DNA of 64,000 nt, from assembly GCF_014805685.1 (NCBI RefSeq), contig NC_060890.1, positions 15,898,500-15,962,499 of the forward strand, written 5' to 3'. Positions 1 through 13,359 of the stretch are shown one piece after another. Under the pieces are notes generated by a model, which saw only the letters and a program-made list of their open reading frames with translations, did not search any database and was not told the origin of the DNA. Position 1 is the stretch's first letter, and each line of letters starts with the position of its first letter. This stretch comes from Silurus meridionalis (Eukaryota; Chordata; Actinopteri; Siluriformes; Siluridae). Made by a program: the position numbers and the translations under genes.

Positions 1-1409
1 GTAGATTTAATTCATGAATTTTTTATTTCATTATTTATTTGCTCTAATCTGGGTTTATAAAAAAAACAATGTTGATGTTAAACAGAATTCTCATCATATG
101 TATATTGTATGTAGTGTATATTTCAGAACCATGAAAGGGGGGAAGAAATCACTTTCACAATTTTGAAATATCAGGGTTGATGTTTTCACACTTTTTTAAA
201 TCTTATTCAAATCAAATTTTATCTGTTGGATGCCAAATCTCAATTGGAGATGTCTAGGGGACAAAATCCATGATTTTCTCTCTAAATACTGGAGGAATCT
301 TTTCGATCTATAGCACCAATGTTTACTCCAGTTCCATTTAGAGATAATCAATTATTTCAAAAATGATAAAAAATAATAACATCTCAAAACTTTCATGCAG
401 CTTCTGAAGATAATAAACGTTCACTCAAGAATTATTTCTCTTTGAATGAAAGCACAACAATGTGTTTTTAATTCTGCTTTTTGTGGAACTCTGTAATCCT
501 CTTTATGTTAAATGTAATGCCCTGTCCAGAAACTGGCACATACAGCACCGGATTACTCTGTGTCCCAATGCCTTATAGTGTAGGTAAGTGCTTATATGTC
601 ACTGATCCAAAAGCAAGCAGCTACAGTTGACATCAGTTTCCATGCACACAGGGCTAGCTGCTTTAAATGGCCCTCCCTTTTTTTTTTAGGATAATATTAG
701 GGTTAGTTTTTGGCAATAATTTTGTCTTATTTTCTGTAGACAAATTATTTAAAGTGGATTGCTTTTTTACATTTTGAGGAACCAAGAGAAATAGCATCAC
801 TGAATTCTGTAGATTCACACATCTTCTCTGACAGTTGTTTTGAGGGCTTACACTTGTTCACACTGGGGATAATTTATTTCAAGTCACTTTGCTGACACAT
901 ATTTGAAAATATAATCAGCTGTGATTGAGAAGGTGCACATGAAATGCAATAGATCTTTAATAAACTTGAACAGGGTGGTTCTTTTTTCTAGCACTGCTTT
1001 CTTTGCCTTTAATAGAGGAATTAGAAATAATTATACCAAGAAAACATTGTGTAATTAAAATACTTATTAAAACAAAAAGACAACTGAGAGCCGGTAGGTT
1101 TTGTGTGGTCTCTGAAGTCAGCATTGATGCAGAATGTTTGCTATTTTGAGGAAACACTGTATGCTTACATTATTCAAACACACATTTTAATCTTTGTGAA
1201 TGTAAACTATGCTACATTGAAATTCCAATCTAATTAAATCAGTTTAGATTTTTTTCCATCCCTCAAATCATATATAATATCATCACCAACATATTTCTGC
1301 ATATGTTAAAAAACATTGATTTTGTAACTTGCATTGTGTTCAATATTCTCTCTTCAGCATTTGAAAAAGGGGGACAAACTTACACTTATACAAAACATAT
1401 TCATTTTTA
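1..1409. other. AT-rich 3' flank, nothing recognised
   Basis: No open frame here looks coding on either strand. The sequence is AT-rich, with a short T run at 679-688 and no complete repeat that I recognise. Confidence 0.5.
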
Positions 1410-1498
1410 TCTGTGTAAAGCTGCTTTGAGACAATTTTAACAATTTATTGTTAAAAGCGCTATACAAATAAAAATGAATGAAATTGAATTAAATTGAA
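1410..1498 (+). repeat. Fish retroelement tail (GCTGCTTTGAGACAA family)
   Basis: It contains TAAAGCTGCTTTGAGACAA, then GCGCTATACAAATAAAAATGAAT and an AATT-rich end. This is the 3' tail of a very common teleost interspersed repeat. Four other copies lie in this window (4285-4515, 22322-22402 reversed, 29180-29352, 36470-36640). Confidence 0.6.
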
Positions 1499-2359
1499 AA
1501 AGGCAACTATGTACTGTATGTATCTTAGTTCCAAACATGCCATTAGTAAAGAGTACTCTCCTGTGCTCAGCTTCCATGCATCCAGACATTAGACTTTTCT
1601 GCTCAGTGTGATTGGTGTACTGTGCCATAATTACACAGGCCAGATCGTCAAACAACTCTGCAGCTCTGGGAACATCTGAGCAATGCAAAAATAGTAATGA
1701 AAAAAATTGAGCTTTGCCACACACCTGAATAACATATATTATAAAGACACTGATGGGAATGAAAACATTAAACGAGTCATTGTTGAATCATTTAGTATTT
1801 TTTTATGTTGCTTATCTTTTTGACTGCTTTATATCTTTTCTTTCCATTTGTTTTTCAACCGTATTAAAGAATTTTGCTGTGTTTATGAAGATGCCTGGTT
1901 GCTCATTAGATACCATAACATGATATCAAGTCTAAAAAAGGCATGTCGGCCTGTGTGTTAAACACGGGAAAGCCTTTGTTTAGTTTTGAGGTAGTTTACA
2001 GTGCTGCTCTACTCTAAAGCACTTCCATGGAATTAGTGTGGAAATAGGCAAGGTCAGTTGATGAATACTTCAGGAAAAAAAGAATGAAAAGGAAGAAAAC
2101 AGGTGGGTGCAACAGTTGTTGCTCTCCCTCAGAGTTTCCTGGCTTAAAGAAGGACACCTGTCAGGGGCAAATGGGGTTCCTATGGAGTGGCTGGGGGTTG
2201 GGTAACATTTAATTTAATTTTGGAAATAAAAAGAAACTTGTCCTTGAAACTTAACACTCTGTAATCATTATGTGATTACAGTGAAATTCTGTGTTTGATA
2301 GATTGTGCACTTAAATAGATGGCTGCAAAAATAAGATGTTTAGAGTGTTAAAAAATATT

Positions 2360-2406
2360 GATTCCTGTTTTATTATTATTATTGTTATTATTATTATTAT
2401 TATTGT
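2360..2406. repeat. (TTA)n-like microsatellite
   Basis: It is an imperfect run of TTA/TTG triplets. The flanking sequence (1500-3460) holds no recognised gene, only low-complexity AT-rich DNA and a short GT-rich patch near 3110-3175. Confidence 0.7.
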
Positions 2407-3469
2407 TTTTGAGGGTACAAAGATCTGAAGAATTTCACACCATTTTTGTGTGAAAGTGCAATTTACTCAAATCTAGTACCTCTGTTTTTTCAGTGCACTA
2501 TATGTATATTAGTTTGTGTTTTTATGTGCAATGTTACAATTTACAATGCAATATAAATCTCCCTTGTTGTGCGAGTGTGTGTAAGTGAGAGAGTTGAGGG
2601 TAAAATGGGGGATTAGGGGTTAGCTGAGCTTCTCTTATGGGCCACAGCTGCACTTGGCTGTTCTAGCAGCTGTGTGATGTCATCTTTAATGGACGGCAGT
2701 GTCCACTGGGAAATGGTAAACTGGGGAAGGGGGTAAAATGATCTTCTCCATAAATCATGTGTCCACCTGCTGCATACATACCTGTCATTTACCACTGTGA
2801 CTTGTAGAATTACTCCTATTATTTTTTATTTTTTATAGATTAATTTTTATTCATGCTTTTAGTCCACAATTCTCTAATGTGGGCCGCCTCAGTGAACAAT
2901 TCATTTAACTGATCTATGGTGAAAGATTTTTGAAAACACATGTATGTTTTTCTGTCTCCTTTAGCTCAGGGTAGAACATGAGTGGAAAGTGTACCATAGA
3001 TTAGAGCATTCTCCATATCCTCAAATCAACTGAACTGAGAGAGCTTTCCATCAGTCCATCAGGGAATGTAAGGTGAGATGGTGAGGCAGACGGAGAGGCG
3101 ACAGGGTCAAGGGGTGTGCGTGCATGTGTGTGGTGTGTGCACACATGCAAGTATAGTGGATATGTGCTTGTGTGTACTTTTTTGAAAATGGCCTCAATAT
3201 ATGTATTCATTTCCTTTTATAATAGTGCTCTGAAGAATTGAAAGATTAATAGTAGATCAAATTATTTATATACACTGATGTACAGATTCTTTCCAAATCA
3301 CTGTGGTACCAAAAGGCATGATGATCGTTAATTTTCTATAACAGCACACCACTGAATTCTGTCTGCAATCTAATTTATTTTTATATTAATGCTCCTTCTG
3401 ATACATTAACATTGGTAAAGTAACAATGTACAATTCCTCCACATAAATGTATTAATAGACAAGTCATTT

Positions 3470-3690
3470 CTGTTTTCTGTAAGATGTTTTGAGGGACGAT
3501 TGAAGACTTACCTCTTCCTGAAACACTTAAATTAGCACTTTTCAAATTTGCTTTGTAGAATTCAAGAGTTATATTTACATTAAGTTTGTAATACCAGTGT
3601 AGATTTATTCAATGCTAGAGACTCAAAGCACTTTTGTACGTCGCTCTGGATAAGGGCGTCTGCTAAATGCTGTAAATGTAAATGTTTGAA
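3470..3690 (+). repeat. LINE 3' end (CGCTCTGGATAAG tail)
   Basis: The segment ends with CGCTCTGGATAAGGGCGTC, then TGCTAAATG and two TGTAAATG units, the signature 3' terminus of a widespread fish non-LTR retrotransposon. The upstream part (GACTTACCTCTTCCTGAAACA) matches the usual end of the reverse transcriptase reading frame. It is 5'-truncated. A reversed copy lies at 21580-21700. Confidence 0.7.
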
Positions 3691-4039
3691 ATTTAGTATT
3701 TATATATAATTTATATAACAAGTCTTCAGTGTCAGCACATAGTTACACTCACAGAGAAAACTTTAACTTTAATTGTAATTTTTTCACTACATAAGTGTCT
3801 TCTCTGTTTTATTATTTTTATTCAAAACATAAAAGCAGACTTTAACCAAAATGAATAACATTTAATTCTTTAACAAAATACTGGAATAATGGGTCCATGA
3901 TGGCCTCAGATTCCACTTCATGACGGACAAAAGTTCCACTGTGGTCTTGTTGTGGTTTTGGTTTGATGGTTCGATGTTTTTGTTTCATGCTGAAATGCTT
4001 TTGTCTCAACAAAGTTGTAAAGAGTGATTAGTAAAGTTA

Positions 4040-4600
4040 CTATATCCCTTTATCCTGGCCATTTTCTCCTGACTTCTCTTATTAGCAAGGCCTTTTCACC
4101 TACAGAACGGTTACTCACTCAAAATTTTAATTAGTTTCTTTGTTTGTTTGTTTTTGATGACTAGACCATTGTGAGTAGAAGAACTACCAGTAGATCAGGA
4201 GATTCTGAAAAACCTAAACCAGACAAGCACTAACAACACTAACCAACACTTTTAACTCATTCTGATGTTTGATGTGACCGTTAACTGAAGCCCTTCACCT
4301 TGATTTCACCCAATTGAGAATGGGTTCCCCTTTTGAGTCTGGTTCCTCTCAAGGTTTCTTCCTCATAACATCTAAGGGGGTTTTCTTGCCATAGTCGCTA
4401 TGGCTGCTCATCAGGGATGAATACGTATAAATCTTTCACCTTAACTGTAAAATTCTGTAAAGCTGCTTTGAGACAATGTCTGTTGTGAAAAACGAAATAA
4501 AAATAAACTTGACTTGACTAGATCTGCATGATTTTATGGATTGTGCTGCTGCCACATAATTGGTTGATTGGAAAGTCACATGAATCAGCTACAGCAGTCC
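4040..4600 (-). mobile_element. Tc1-like transposon fragment, split by a nested insertion
   Basis: 4050-4275 matches in reverse the helix-turn-helix part of a fish Tc1-like transposase: it carries the CAGTAGATCAGGAGATTCTG and CCATTCTGATGTT-type blocks as I know them. The matching continues at about 4518-4600 (TTGTGCTGCTGCCACATAAT, GGTTGATTGG). The intervening 4285-4515 is a different repeat, so the older Tc1 copy was hit later. The frame is destroyed. Assignment is from recognised sequence blocks, not from alignment. Confidence 0.5.
4285..4515 (+). repeat. Nested fish retroelement tail
   Basis: The blocks GAGTCTGGTTCCTCTCAAGG, TTTCTTCCTC, CTCATCAGGGATGAATA and TAAAGCTGCTTTGAGACAA run in order and end with an AAATAAAAATAAA tail. 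This is a retroposed 3' end, sitting inside the Tc1-like copy at 4040-4600, so it is the younger of the two. Confidence 0.6.
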
Positions 4601-5186
4601 ATTAACTAAGAATATGTCTGTAAGAGTTTTTGCAGATACTGTATGTGTTCACTTAATTCATGGCAGAATATATAACTGAGAGACAGTGAAAATGACAATG
4701 TGCAATATTTTGTGCATGGAGAGAATGCTGATGAGAGAGAGTCTGTACGATGATGATCTGTGATCTGTCACTGAGCCTGATCTGTCACTGCTGAGATTTT
4801 AATTTTTAACATGTACAAAGTGCTGAGGATGGGGGTTAAAGCCTTGCTGTCAAACACAAGTTCAGCTGACTCTGCTGTCTTTTGCTGATCTCCTGTCACT
4901 TATCTTTACTGTTCCTTCTTTTCCTCAATTTATTCAGGGTGCAAACTCAAATTGATGAAATTGACTGAAATGTGGCAGGTTTTAATCCCATTAAAAGCAG
5001 CTCCCTGTATCAAAATACAATGTTCTAAATTTAATAGACAGACGATATTATCCAATAGTAAAAATTAGTGATGACTGGAACTTCAGGTATCTATACATAA
5101 ATATTGTACATTGGACTTTTCTGAATAAAACCTGATTAAATCAAAGCTTGCATTTTATAGAACATTGCATTAAATATTGCCATGCT

Positions 5187-5203
5187 TTTTTTTTTTTTTT
5201 TAC
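5187..5203. repeat. Poly(T) run
   Basis: A 17-18 nt T tract that reads as poly(A) on the minus strand. No SINE or processed gene was recognised next to it. Confidence 0.6.
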
Positions 5204-5394
5204 TACACAATGCTCTTTAATTATATAGTGGCTGTGGAAATGTTCCCAGTGCTTTGAATGTTTCCATGAGTACATGTGCTGATTGAGTATGTCTGGATGA
5301 TTATCATTCCGGCATGTTCTCCCATCTCTGGGAAGATTGTCCATTGGGTTCTTGGTCTCTTTCCTGAGAAAAGCTCTTCTAGACCGATTACTTA

Positions 5395-5515
5395 GTTTGG
5401 CCAGATGATCAGCTCTGGGCAGAGTCAATGTTTACAAATTTCTTCCATTTCACAATGTCTGAGCCCACTGTGTTCCATTCAAAGCTTTAGAAAAGGTTTT
5501 TATAGCTATGGCTAT
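5395..5515 (-). mobile_element. Tc1-like transposase fragment
   Basis: The run AGTTTGGCCAGATGATCAGC, then TTTCTTCCATTTCACAATG and TGAGCCCACTGTG, is a degenerate reverse copy of the N-terminal region of the Tc1-like family that also occurs at 49486-50679. Only about 120 bp is recognisable. Confidence 0.45.
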
Positions 5516-5575
5516 ATCTATCAATCTATCAATCCATTCAGCTCACAACTATAAAGTCTTATTGTGCTCCTGGGG

Positions 5576-5630
5576 TCGGTCGGTCGGTCGGTCTGTCGGT
5601 CTGTCTGTCTGTCGGTCTGTCTGTCTGCAC
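5576..5630. repeat. (GGTC)n / (TGTC)n tetranucleotide array
   Basis: It starts as GGTCGGTCGGTC and grades into mixed CTGT/CGGT units. It is an imperfect microsatellite, polymorphic in principle. Confidence 0.85.
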
Positions 5631-8181
5631 TGTTTGCACTCATTCAAACTTCATAATTGCCCCACTTCTGCACTAGCAAATTAAACATACAGGGTTTTTT
5701 GTCATCTGTTATCAAGTGAATGAAAGAGCAAGATTGTATAGGTTTACACTGTGGCGTGAGCACTCTAAATGTTTGACTAGATACTGACATAAAGACGACT
5801 AATCTTTATTAAAAGAATCAATTTATTCCCTTTAGCACACATCACTTGTTTATTAACAATTGAACGTGACAGTTTAATCAGAGTGCAGATAAATCATTAG
5901 GGCATATTTCCTCAATGCACAGCTGATCAGCCAGCCTTTATTATTATTATTATCTTTGAGAAAGAGTAAAAAAAGAGAGGTTGGTGAGTGAACAGCTGTT
6001 TATGACTGCTGTAACAGATGTAATAACTAAAAGATACTTGTCTAACAGAATTTTTAAAACATTAACTAACTATAAACTGTTTAATAAAAGCTGTTATTGT
6101 GGTGTGTCGTTTATTAATACATAAAAGATTTGTAAAAGTAAAACACTTTTATAAATTAAAAGAATACTAAAAAATACTAAAACTAATCAAAAACTAGAGG
6201 GTGGTAATAGTAACACTTCAGGACAAGCCACATTACACCACATGCTGTGGATGATTTTCTTTCTCAGCATGCCCTATCATGCATTTATTTTCTAATACTG
6301 TTGTTCTTCACATTAAAATGATAGTGAAGGCATAATGTGAAGGCTTCTAATGGGCTAATGTTACCGTTCTTGATGTGAGATTCATTTTAGTCCTGGATAA
6401 GTCATGACTGTGATAAGAAGACTGGATGAATGCTGAGATCACATCGACAAGGTCACAGAATGTACTGCTTCAAGAAATGGAATCTCTTTACACAGAGAAC
6501 AATCTAGAAAACAGATTAAAAAAATTACTTTAAGTATCATTTATATATGTAAATTACAAGTTACACCAATATTTAAACATGTATTAGATACAATGCAGAG
6601 GTTCAAAATAGTCAATTAGTAAGCTCAAATACTTGACTGGGATTTAAAAACTACCTTTCTGCTGCAGATGATCAAATATTTCTGTATAAAACATATCTTC
6701 TTTTTTTTTTATTATTTTTGTTTTCACTTTTCGTCTTAAATTCCATTTAACTGTTTCCTGGTCATGTCCCAGAGACCCTTCAGCCATTCACTGTACATTC
6801 AGGGTCCTTGTTTTAACACTCATTTTACCTTATTTGAATCACAAAGTCAATACACATAATACATTAAAAAAAGTGTTGTGCAGAAGAACAGGAAATTATC
6901 TAACTTTACTTGGGCCACATATTTGAATGTATTTGTCTTGATTTGAATGTATTTTGTCTTGGTCATTCCTCAGTTTTAATATTTGTGTTTATGACTGGAA
7001 AAAAAAATCATAGGCCTTGCTGTGTTCTGAAGCATATGGTGTATTTCACATACACACACCTGCAATAAAACTTTGTATTGCTGTTATGATAGACGGCTGT
7101 CTTTGGCAGGTTCTGTTTCTTGGCGTTCTTTGTTGCCTGCAGCAATGGGCCTTTTCCCCAGCTAAAGTCTGTCCAAGAGAGCTAGAGAGCATTACATCAC
7201 TTCAAACAGTGGGAAAAGACCTGCAAGTTCTTTTCCCACAAACACACACACATTTTTAGTATGCAATGGTCCAGGACATTAGACTTGGAGCAGCCTTGCA
7301 TTCCATGTCATACCTTCAAGCACCCAACAATTGGTGTGGGTTTTAGTCCTCGATCGTGAGGGATGTGAGTCATTTTTGTATTGAATCACACTGAACATGG
7401 TTTAAAGACATTGCTATGGATTCAAAGACTTATTGTGGATTTGGTAAATGGCTCCCTGATGCACAACTAGGAAATCAGCAACATGAGCTACAGCTACCAG
7501 TTTGAACAGAAAGGTTAAGTGCTTAATGTAAAGTACAACTGTACTTCCTCACCGCATTTGATTAGTTAGCGCCGTTTAGTTCCTCTCACTGCTCCCCATT
7601 CTCTTAGAAACCAAACGTTTCTGTGGATTTTAGAATCATCTTTTTAGCTAAAAGAACACAATTATTTAGATTTTCATATGTTAGCTATTAGTTGCAATAA
7701 GGTTCAATGGATCTTTACTTGTACAATCAGAGAAATTTTTTCTCTTTACTGGATTTCAGGGGAAAAAACATGCCGTTCCTCACTACTTTGATGTAAATAC
7801 ATAAATCGCATGAAATGATTGTGTTGCAAGACCACAAACGTAACCCAACAGCTCTTGTGAGAGTTTCAGTGGATTAAGTGACTGCTCATTGTGTACCAAT
7901 AAAAATGGAAAACTCTGTCAAATAAAAAGTGAATAAAAAAGTAATAAAAATTGAGAAATTACATTGACTTTAGAAAAAGAATTTATATACACCAGAAGCC
8001 AGAAATTGATTTATTTGGAATAAAGCACAATATATTTGGAGTACAATTAAATGTAAATAAATGCAAAACATCTGCTTACCTGAAGTTTGGAGATTGTGAA
8101 GATTGTGGAGATATTATAAATGTATGCATGGAGAGCTTCATATATGTCCATAAGTTCTATTCTTTCTAACATGTACAGTCT

Positions 8182-8242
<61 letters not shown>
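8182..8242. repeat. (GATA)n microsatellite
   Basis: About 15 uninterrupted GATA units. GATA arrays are common in fish. The 5520-8180 stretch before it is AT-rich with no supported gene. Confidence 0.95.
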
Positions 8243-8735
8243 GGTGTAATGGTACACAAAATTCATGATTTCATGTTGCATACTTCGTTTTTTATAATTT
8301 AATATTGCTTGTTGTTTTTTTATTAATGCAGTTTATTATTAACATTTGTGAACATCAACAGTTACATTTTATAAATAATTTTAATAAAAATGCATGTCCA
8401 GTTAAATAATATATAAAATATTTGATAAAAATAAAATAGAATAAAATAAATCTAATTAATGCAATACACATTTTATTGTATTGATTAAATTGGGCAATCA
8501 ATCTAATTGGCACAAATTAAATTGATTAAAAAAAACTACATAAAAGGAAAAATGTAATTAAATAGTTTACATTTGTTAGACCCTGTTTGAGTAATACAAG
8601 TATGTATGTAAGTGTTTGTGTGCGTGTGTGTGTATGTATTACATATATATAAAAATATGTTAACATTTAATATTTAATAATTTTTCATTCACTCCCTCAA
8701 TATGTGGATTTTTTTCTTTTAAGAGCAAACACCCT

Positions 8736-8876
<141 letters not shown>

Positions 8877-8944
8877 TTGTATATATTTTTTGATGATTAA
8901 ATGCAAAGTGATTTGTGATGTAAGACTTTCTGAGTGGTGATAGA

Positions 8945-11900
8945 AGGTGCTGTATGTATGTATGTATTATTTACTCAGTAACTCAAAGTAATTGTCCCCT
9001 TTACACACATCTATCTTTTCGCACATTGTTTATTCTCTTCATGTCTGTGCGTATTTTTCCTTTTTCCTGCTGTCCCTCTGAAGGGAGGACTAAGCAAAGC
9101 TGCCAGAAAAGTGACTTATAGAAACACTACAAAAGAGAACCAAAGCTAGAGAGTGCAAAATGACGAGTGTGAGCGATTCTGACTGCTGAATTGGGATCCA
9201 GGTCTTCTCCAGGGGGAACACTTGCTGTCCCAGCAGGACTGCAAGCAAGAGCACTCCTGTCTGTATTAAAAGCCCAAGAGAGGTAGATTGAGGAGTGTTT
9301 ATGACAAAATAGCTCAGGTTTCTTAGCTGGGGACCTTCATAAGCCTTCGAAATTGATTTAATCGCAAAACAATATAGAACAGATAAAGCCAGTTTGTTAC
9401 AGTAAACTATTCTTTTAAATTTAGGGCATTGGCTAATTCTTATTCGAAGTTCCCAAAATGCTTTTAAAGAAGAAACTGAATGTTACCCAAATAGTCAAAT
9501 ATTAAGCTGAAATGAGCAGACATATGGATATAGCATGGGACAATTCAGCACTGTAATTTCTTTAAAATGCTTTTTGTGGGTAAATTGCAGACAATTCTTT
9601 TTTTACAGAAAGAAGAGTCAGTGCTGATTGAAGCAGTGTTGATGGCGTTAAGTTGATTAGTAGTGAATCCAGTCATGTGTAAGATTTCACATCAAATATT
9701 TCATTACTCATTATCAAGATTTTATCGTTGCATACAAGTAGACAATATTTTCCTATTTCTAGTTCAACAATTTAAAAGGACAAAGAAAACTCTCTGCAGT
9801 ATATCTGTTTAATTCTAGCTTGACCAGTGTTAGTGTCAGTTGTTGTTAACACCATTAAATTTTAATACTTTAATAAATTTTTAGCTTGGTCCCTTTTATT
9901 TGCCCAGGTCTATATAGTAATACATCACCCAGTCAAATTATATAAATTGGTTTGTCATTAAACTGCCCTATATCATTCTTATGATGTTTATTCTTCATGT
10001 AGTGTTAAATATAATGCATTTTTCAACAAGCTATTGATAGAAACAAAATTAAAAAATAGATATAAACTTCAGATTCTGTAGGATCTACAATTGTTATACA
10101 GTAAAAATCAAATATGTCCAAAACATAATCATTACTATTAACTGCTGAGTCAAGAAGCTGAATACAGTAATACAGGATTGCATCATTGTAGCCCACTTAT
10201 GTTGCGTTTAGTCTTGGAATTATATAAAATGTAAAATTAATGAAGTAATCTTACAGCATTGTGAACTTAGATCATAGTCCAATGATCTAATAGTCAGTTA
10301 GCCTTGACTACTGTGAAAAGTCTTTGGAGAGGTAAACAGAAAGAAAGGTCTAAAATGAAAGTTCTACTCCAGTGATTTCTACTGTTTGTGGTTTGTTTCA
10401 GGTCAAAGGTTGGGTGTGGATGGAGTAAGCATTGGGCAGATGGTTGCTGTCCCTCTGGGCGGTCTGTAGATGACCCAGTGGAGCATAGTAAGTCTATGCC
10501 ATCTGGACCACCAAGCTCACATGGAAGAGCATAGAAAGGCAAAAGGCAGTGACATTGAAACTCACTTTCTCTCTTCCCATATCTCCACAGGTACACTCCA
10601 AATTCTGCATTACTCCTTTACCATTTTAGTGTATGAGCTTGTGATGCACGCTAAGCATAGAACCTTATTTCCTGCTGAGAGAATTAATAAGATGGAGAGA
10701 AGTAATCGCTTTCTGATAGGCAACATTTAACACCCATTTTACCTCAAAAATCCGTGGAAATTACAAAAGGCATTATTGACTTGTTCGGAAAATTTTAGAG
10801 AGCATTTTCGAAAAAGTAATTGCTTTCTTATTTAGCATGAAGTAGGAATGCATGTGAAAAGTTTCAATTAAAAGGTTGTTTACTGAAAGTGTTTTTTTTT
10901 ATTTATTTTTTTTTTTATTATTTACGTCCATAATCACAATATGAATACAGTGTGTATCATTTCAAATGGCTCAGTATTACCAACTGCATTTCCTTAGTAA
11001 AATAATAGTTTCCTTTTTCAGTCATCATTATTTATTTGGTATATTTATGTTAATTGAATAATCCATAAACACTATTATACAGGCGCAGCATAGGCTAACC
11101 TGAGATATTTTTATAGCAAAACTCTTCCTAAAGAAGGCAGGAGTGAAGTTCACAAAGCCTAAATATCATTCTTAAATATGTGTGTACATCACATTATTAT
11201 CACACTCTCTCTCCTTTACATAAATAATAATAATAATAAGAACAGAAGCAAAAAGGCCCAGATCTACAGTCTCTTTTACCTAAAGTTAAGAAGTTCCAAG
11301 CACAAATGCATTCAATTAAACAGTCAATAGTGATTTTTTTTTTTATTCAATAGGTATATGCTACGTCCATGAACCTAAATCTTCACTACAGTGAAATGCC
11401 ACATTCAAATTCTTACATAATGGCACATGTGGAGTTCATCAGCCATATTCATGCTATCATTAGTCACCATTCATCAGTGCGCATGAAGAATTCATAATCA
11501 CCAGCATTTCTTCTATCCTTTTGAATAAGAGTAGCTAAAACGTGCGCGTGTGTGTGCACGCTGGGCATTGAAAATGCATATCTGCATTGACCCATGCTGA
11601 GAAATTCAATCGTTGTATAGAATTTTGTCTTCGGTCCACTTACTCCTTACCTGTCTACATCATTATATTATGGTCCCCATTCTTTAGTGTCTGACTCCCT
11701 ACTTGTCTCCCTGCTCTTCTCCTCTAAAACAGATATACTCCCCCTTTCTTCCCTCTATCCCATAATCCTGTTAGAGGGATGGGCTTTGATCTCCTGTGAC
11801 TGATCATGTTCCTGGTGTAAAGAGAAAGAGCTAAAGAGAGAATAAAAGCATGAGTGCGCTGATGATTAAAGAGAAATATGCATCGGCCCTCGTGTTATTT

Positions 11901-12739
11901 CCCGCACTGCCTTTGTGCATGCTCTCTCAGGTTGACTGAACGAAGTGGGAAAAAAAAATGTAAAAGCCTAGAAACAAGCACACAGCACTGAAAACAGAAG
12001 TTTACACACTGAAATTAATTTCAAAATAATATTGCATTATTGTGACATAATGAGGATATACAGTAATACTATATCTTAAAACTAATATCAGTGAATGTAT
12101 TAATATAACTGTATTTCTTAACTTTTTTCTTCAAGACGATGCTCTTTTAAATGGGGTGTCACTACTTTAGGGTTTTTCCACAGTTTATAAATGAATAAGT
12201 AGGGCTAAGCCTCCCTGTCTTTTATAGATTAAAGAAGGCACAATATAGAGTTAATTTTTATTAATTGTAATTTTTTTAAATAAATAAATAAATAAATAAT
12301 AGAGTATGGTATGAAGAATTAATGAGCTGATTTCTTTTTAGCCCAGGCTGTAGTTGCATGCAATTTAAGGGGCAAATTAGGTTATTACACAAAGTAAAAC
12401 ACCTCTAATGTTGTGTGCTTTTAAGCTTTTTCAGCCCGTCTCACCAATATGTCTATGCTAACAAATATTGGATTTCTTCGACTGTCATGAAGACCATGAA
12501 ACATGCCATTAATAAAGATAGTTGACATAATTATTGACTGAATTTGAGAAAAGATAGAAATGCAGCCATGTTATCCGTCTTTACATGTGTGTTATAATTT
12601 ACCTCTAGATTTTTTTTATATGATGATATGCAGTGGCTTTGGTTCACGCTTGAAAACTTTATTTACAAACGATAATTTATGTATTTCTTTTTTTTTTACA
12701 TTTTTACCTACTCATAAAAATACATAATAGTATAAACAT
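8945..12739. other. Gene-free AT-rich stretch
   Basis: I see no coding exon or complete mobile element here. There are T runs near 10890-10920 and 11335-11345, (ATA)n at 11226-11240 and (AAAT)n at 12279-12299. Part may be unique flank sequence. Confidence 0.4.
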
Positions 12740-12754
12740 GCATTTAGACTTTTT

Positions 12755-12990
12755 TATTGCAAGAGTACTGAAGAAAATGCCTCTCCAAATTGAGCTCAGG
12801 TGCATTCTGTATAATTATCTTTAGATGTCTGTAGAACTTGCCTGGAGTCCACCTGTGACAAATGTAATTGATTGGATATAAATTATAAAGGCACACAGCA
12901 TGCACTCTGGTGAACTCTTTGAAGAAAGCCTGCTCCAGAGTGCAGATGAGAAGAAGGTTCAGCTCTTTGCAGCAGAACAACCACCCAATG
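12755..12990 (+). mobile_element. Degenerate Tc1-like 5' fragment
   Basis: ATTGAGCTCAGGTGCATTCT, TTGCCTGGAGTCCACCTGTG and GATTGGATATAAATTATAAA are the ordered landmarks of the leader region of the same Tc1-like family as 49486-50679. No terminal repeat is preserved. Confidence 0.5.
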
Positions 12991-13359
12991 TGTATCTACC
13001 AGGAAGAATGGTTGAAAAATTCCCAGATCTAGGTGTGCACATCTGTGTGTTTCTACTATCCAGAAGAGGGTAGATAGTGCTTTGTTCTAAGTGTGTTAGA
13101 ATTCACTGTGATTCAGCATAAACTTACATTGTATTTGTAACCCCATTACCTAGGATTCATTCAATTTAGATTCCTAATGACACCACCTTCTCTCAGGCCA
13201 TGCAGTTTAACACTGCTTGTGCCAGTCTCATGTCTGTTAGAAACCTATGAGATTGAAAGAATTGCTAGACCATATTGTACATGGCATTAAAATAAGCTCT
13301 TGTGTTCAATGCACAGGAGAAGGTGATCTCGGTGTATAAAAGTTACACAGACTATTTAC

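Noticed and set aside
5576..5630. Regular spacing as a CRISPR-like array
   Set aside because: It is a simple tetranucleotide repeat with no spacers, and the genome is eukaryotic.
10294..10730. Two overlapping frames of 86-100 codons
   Set aside because: No domain and no matching splice signals. A TTTCAG at 10400 leads to no consistent open exon.
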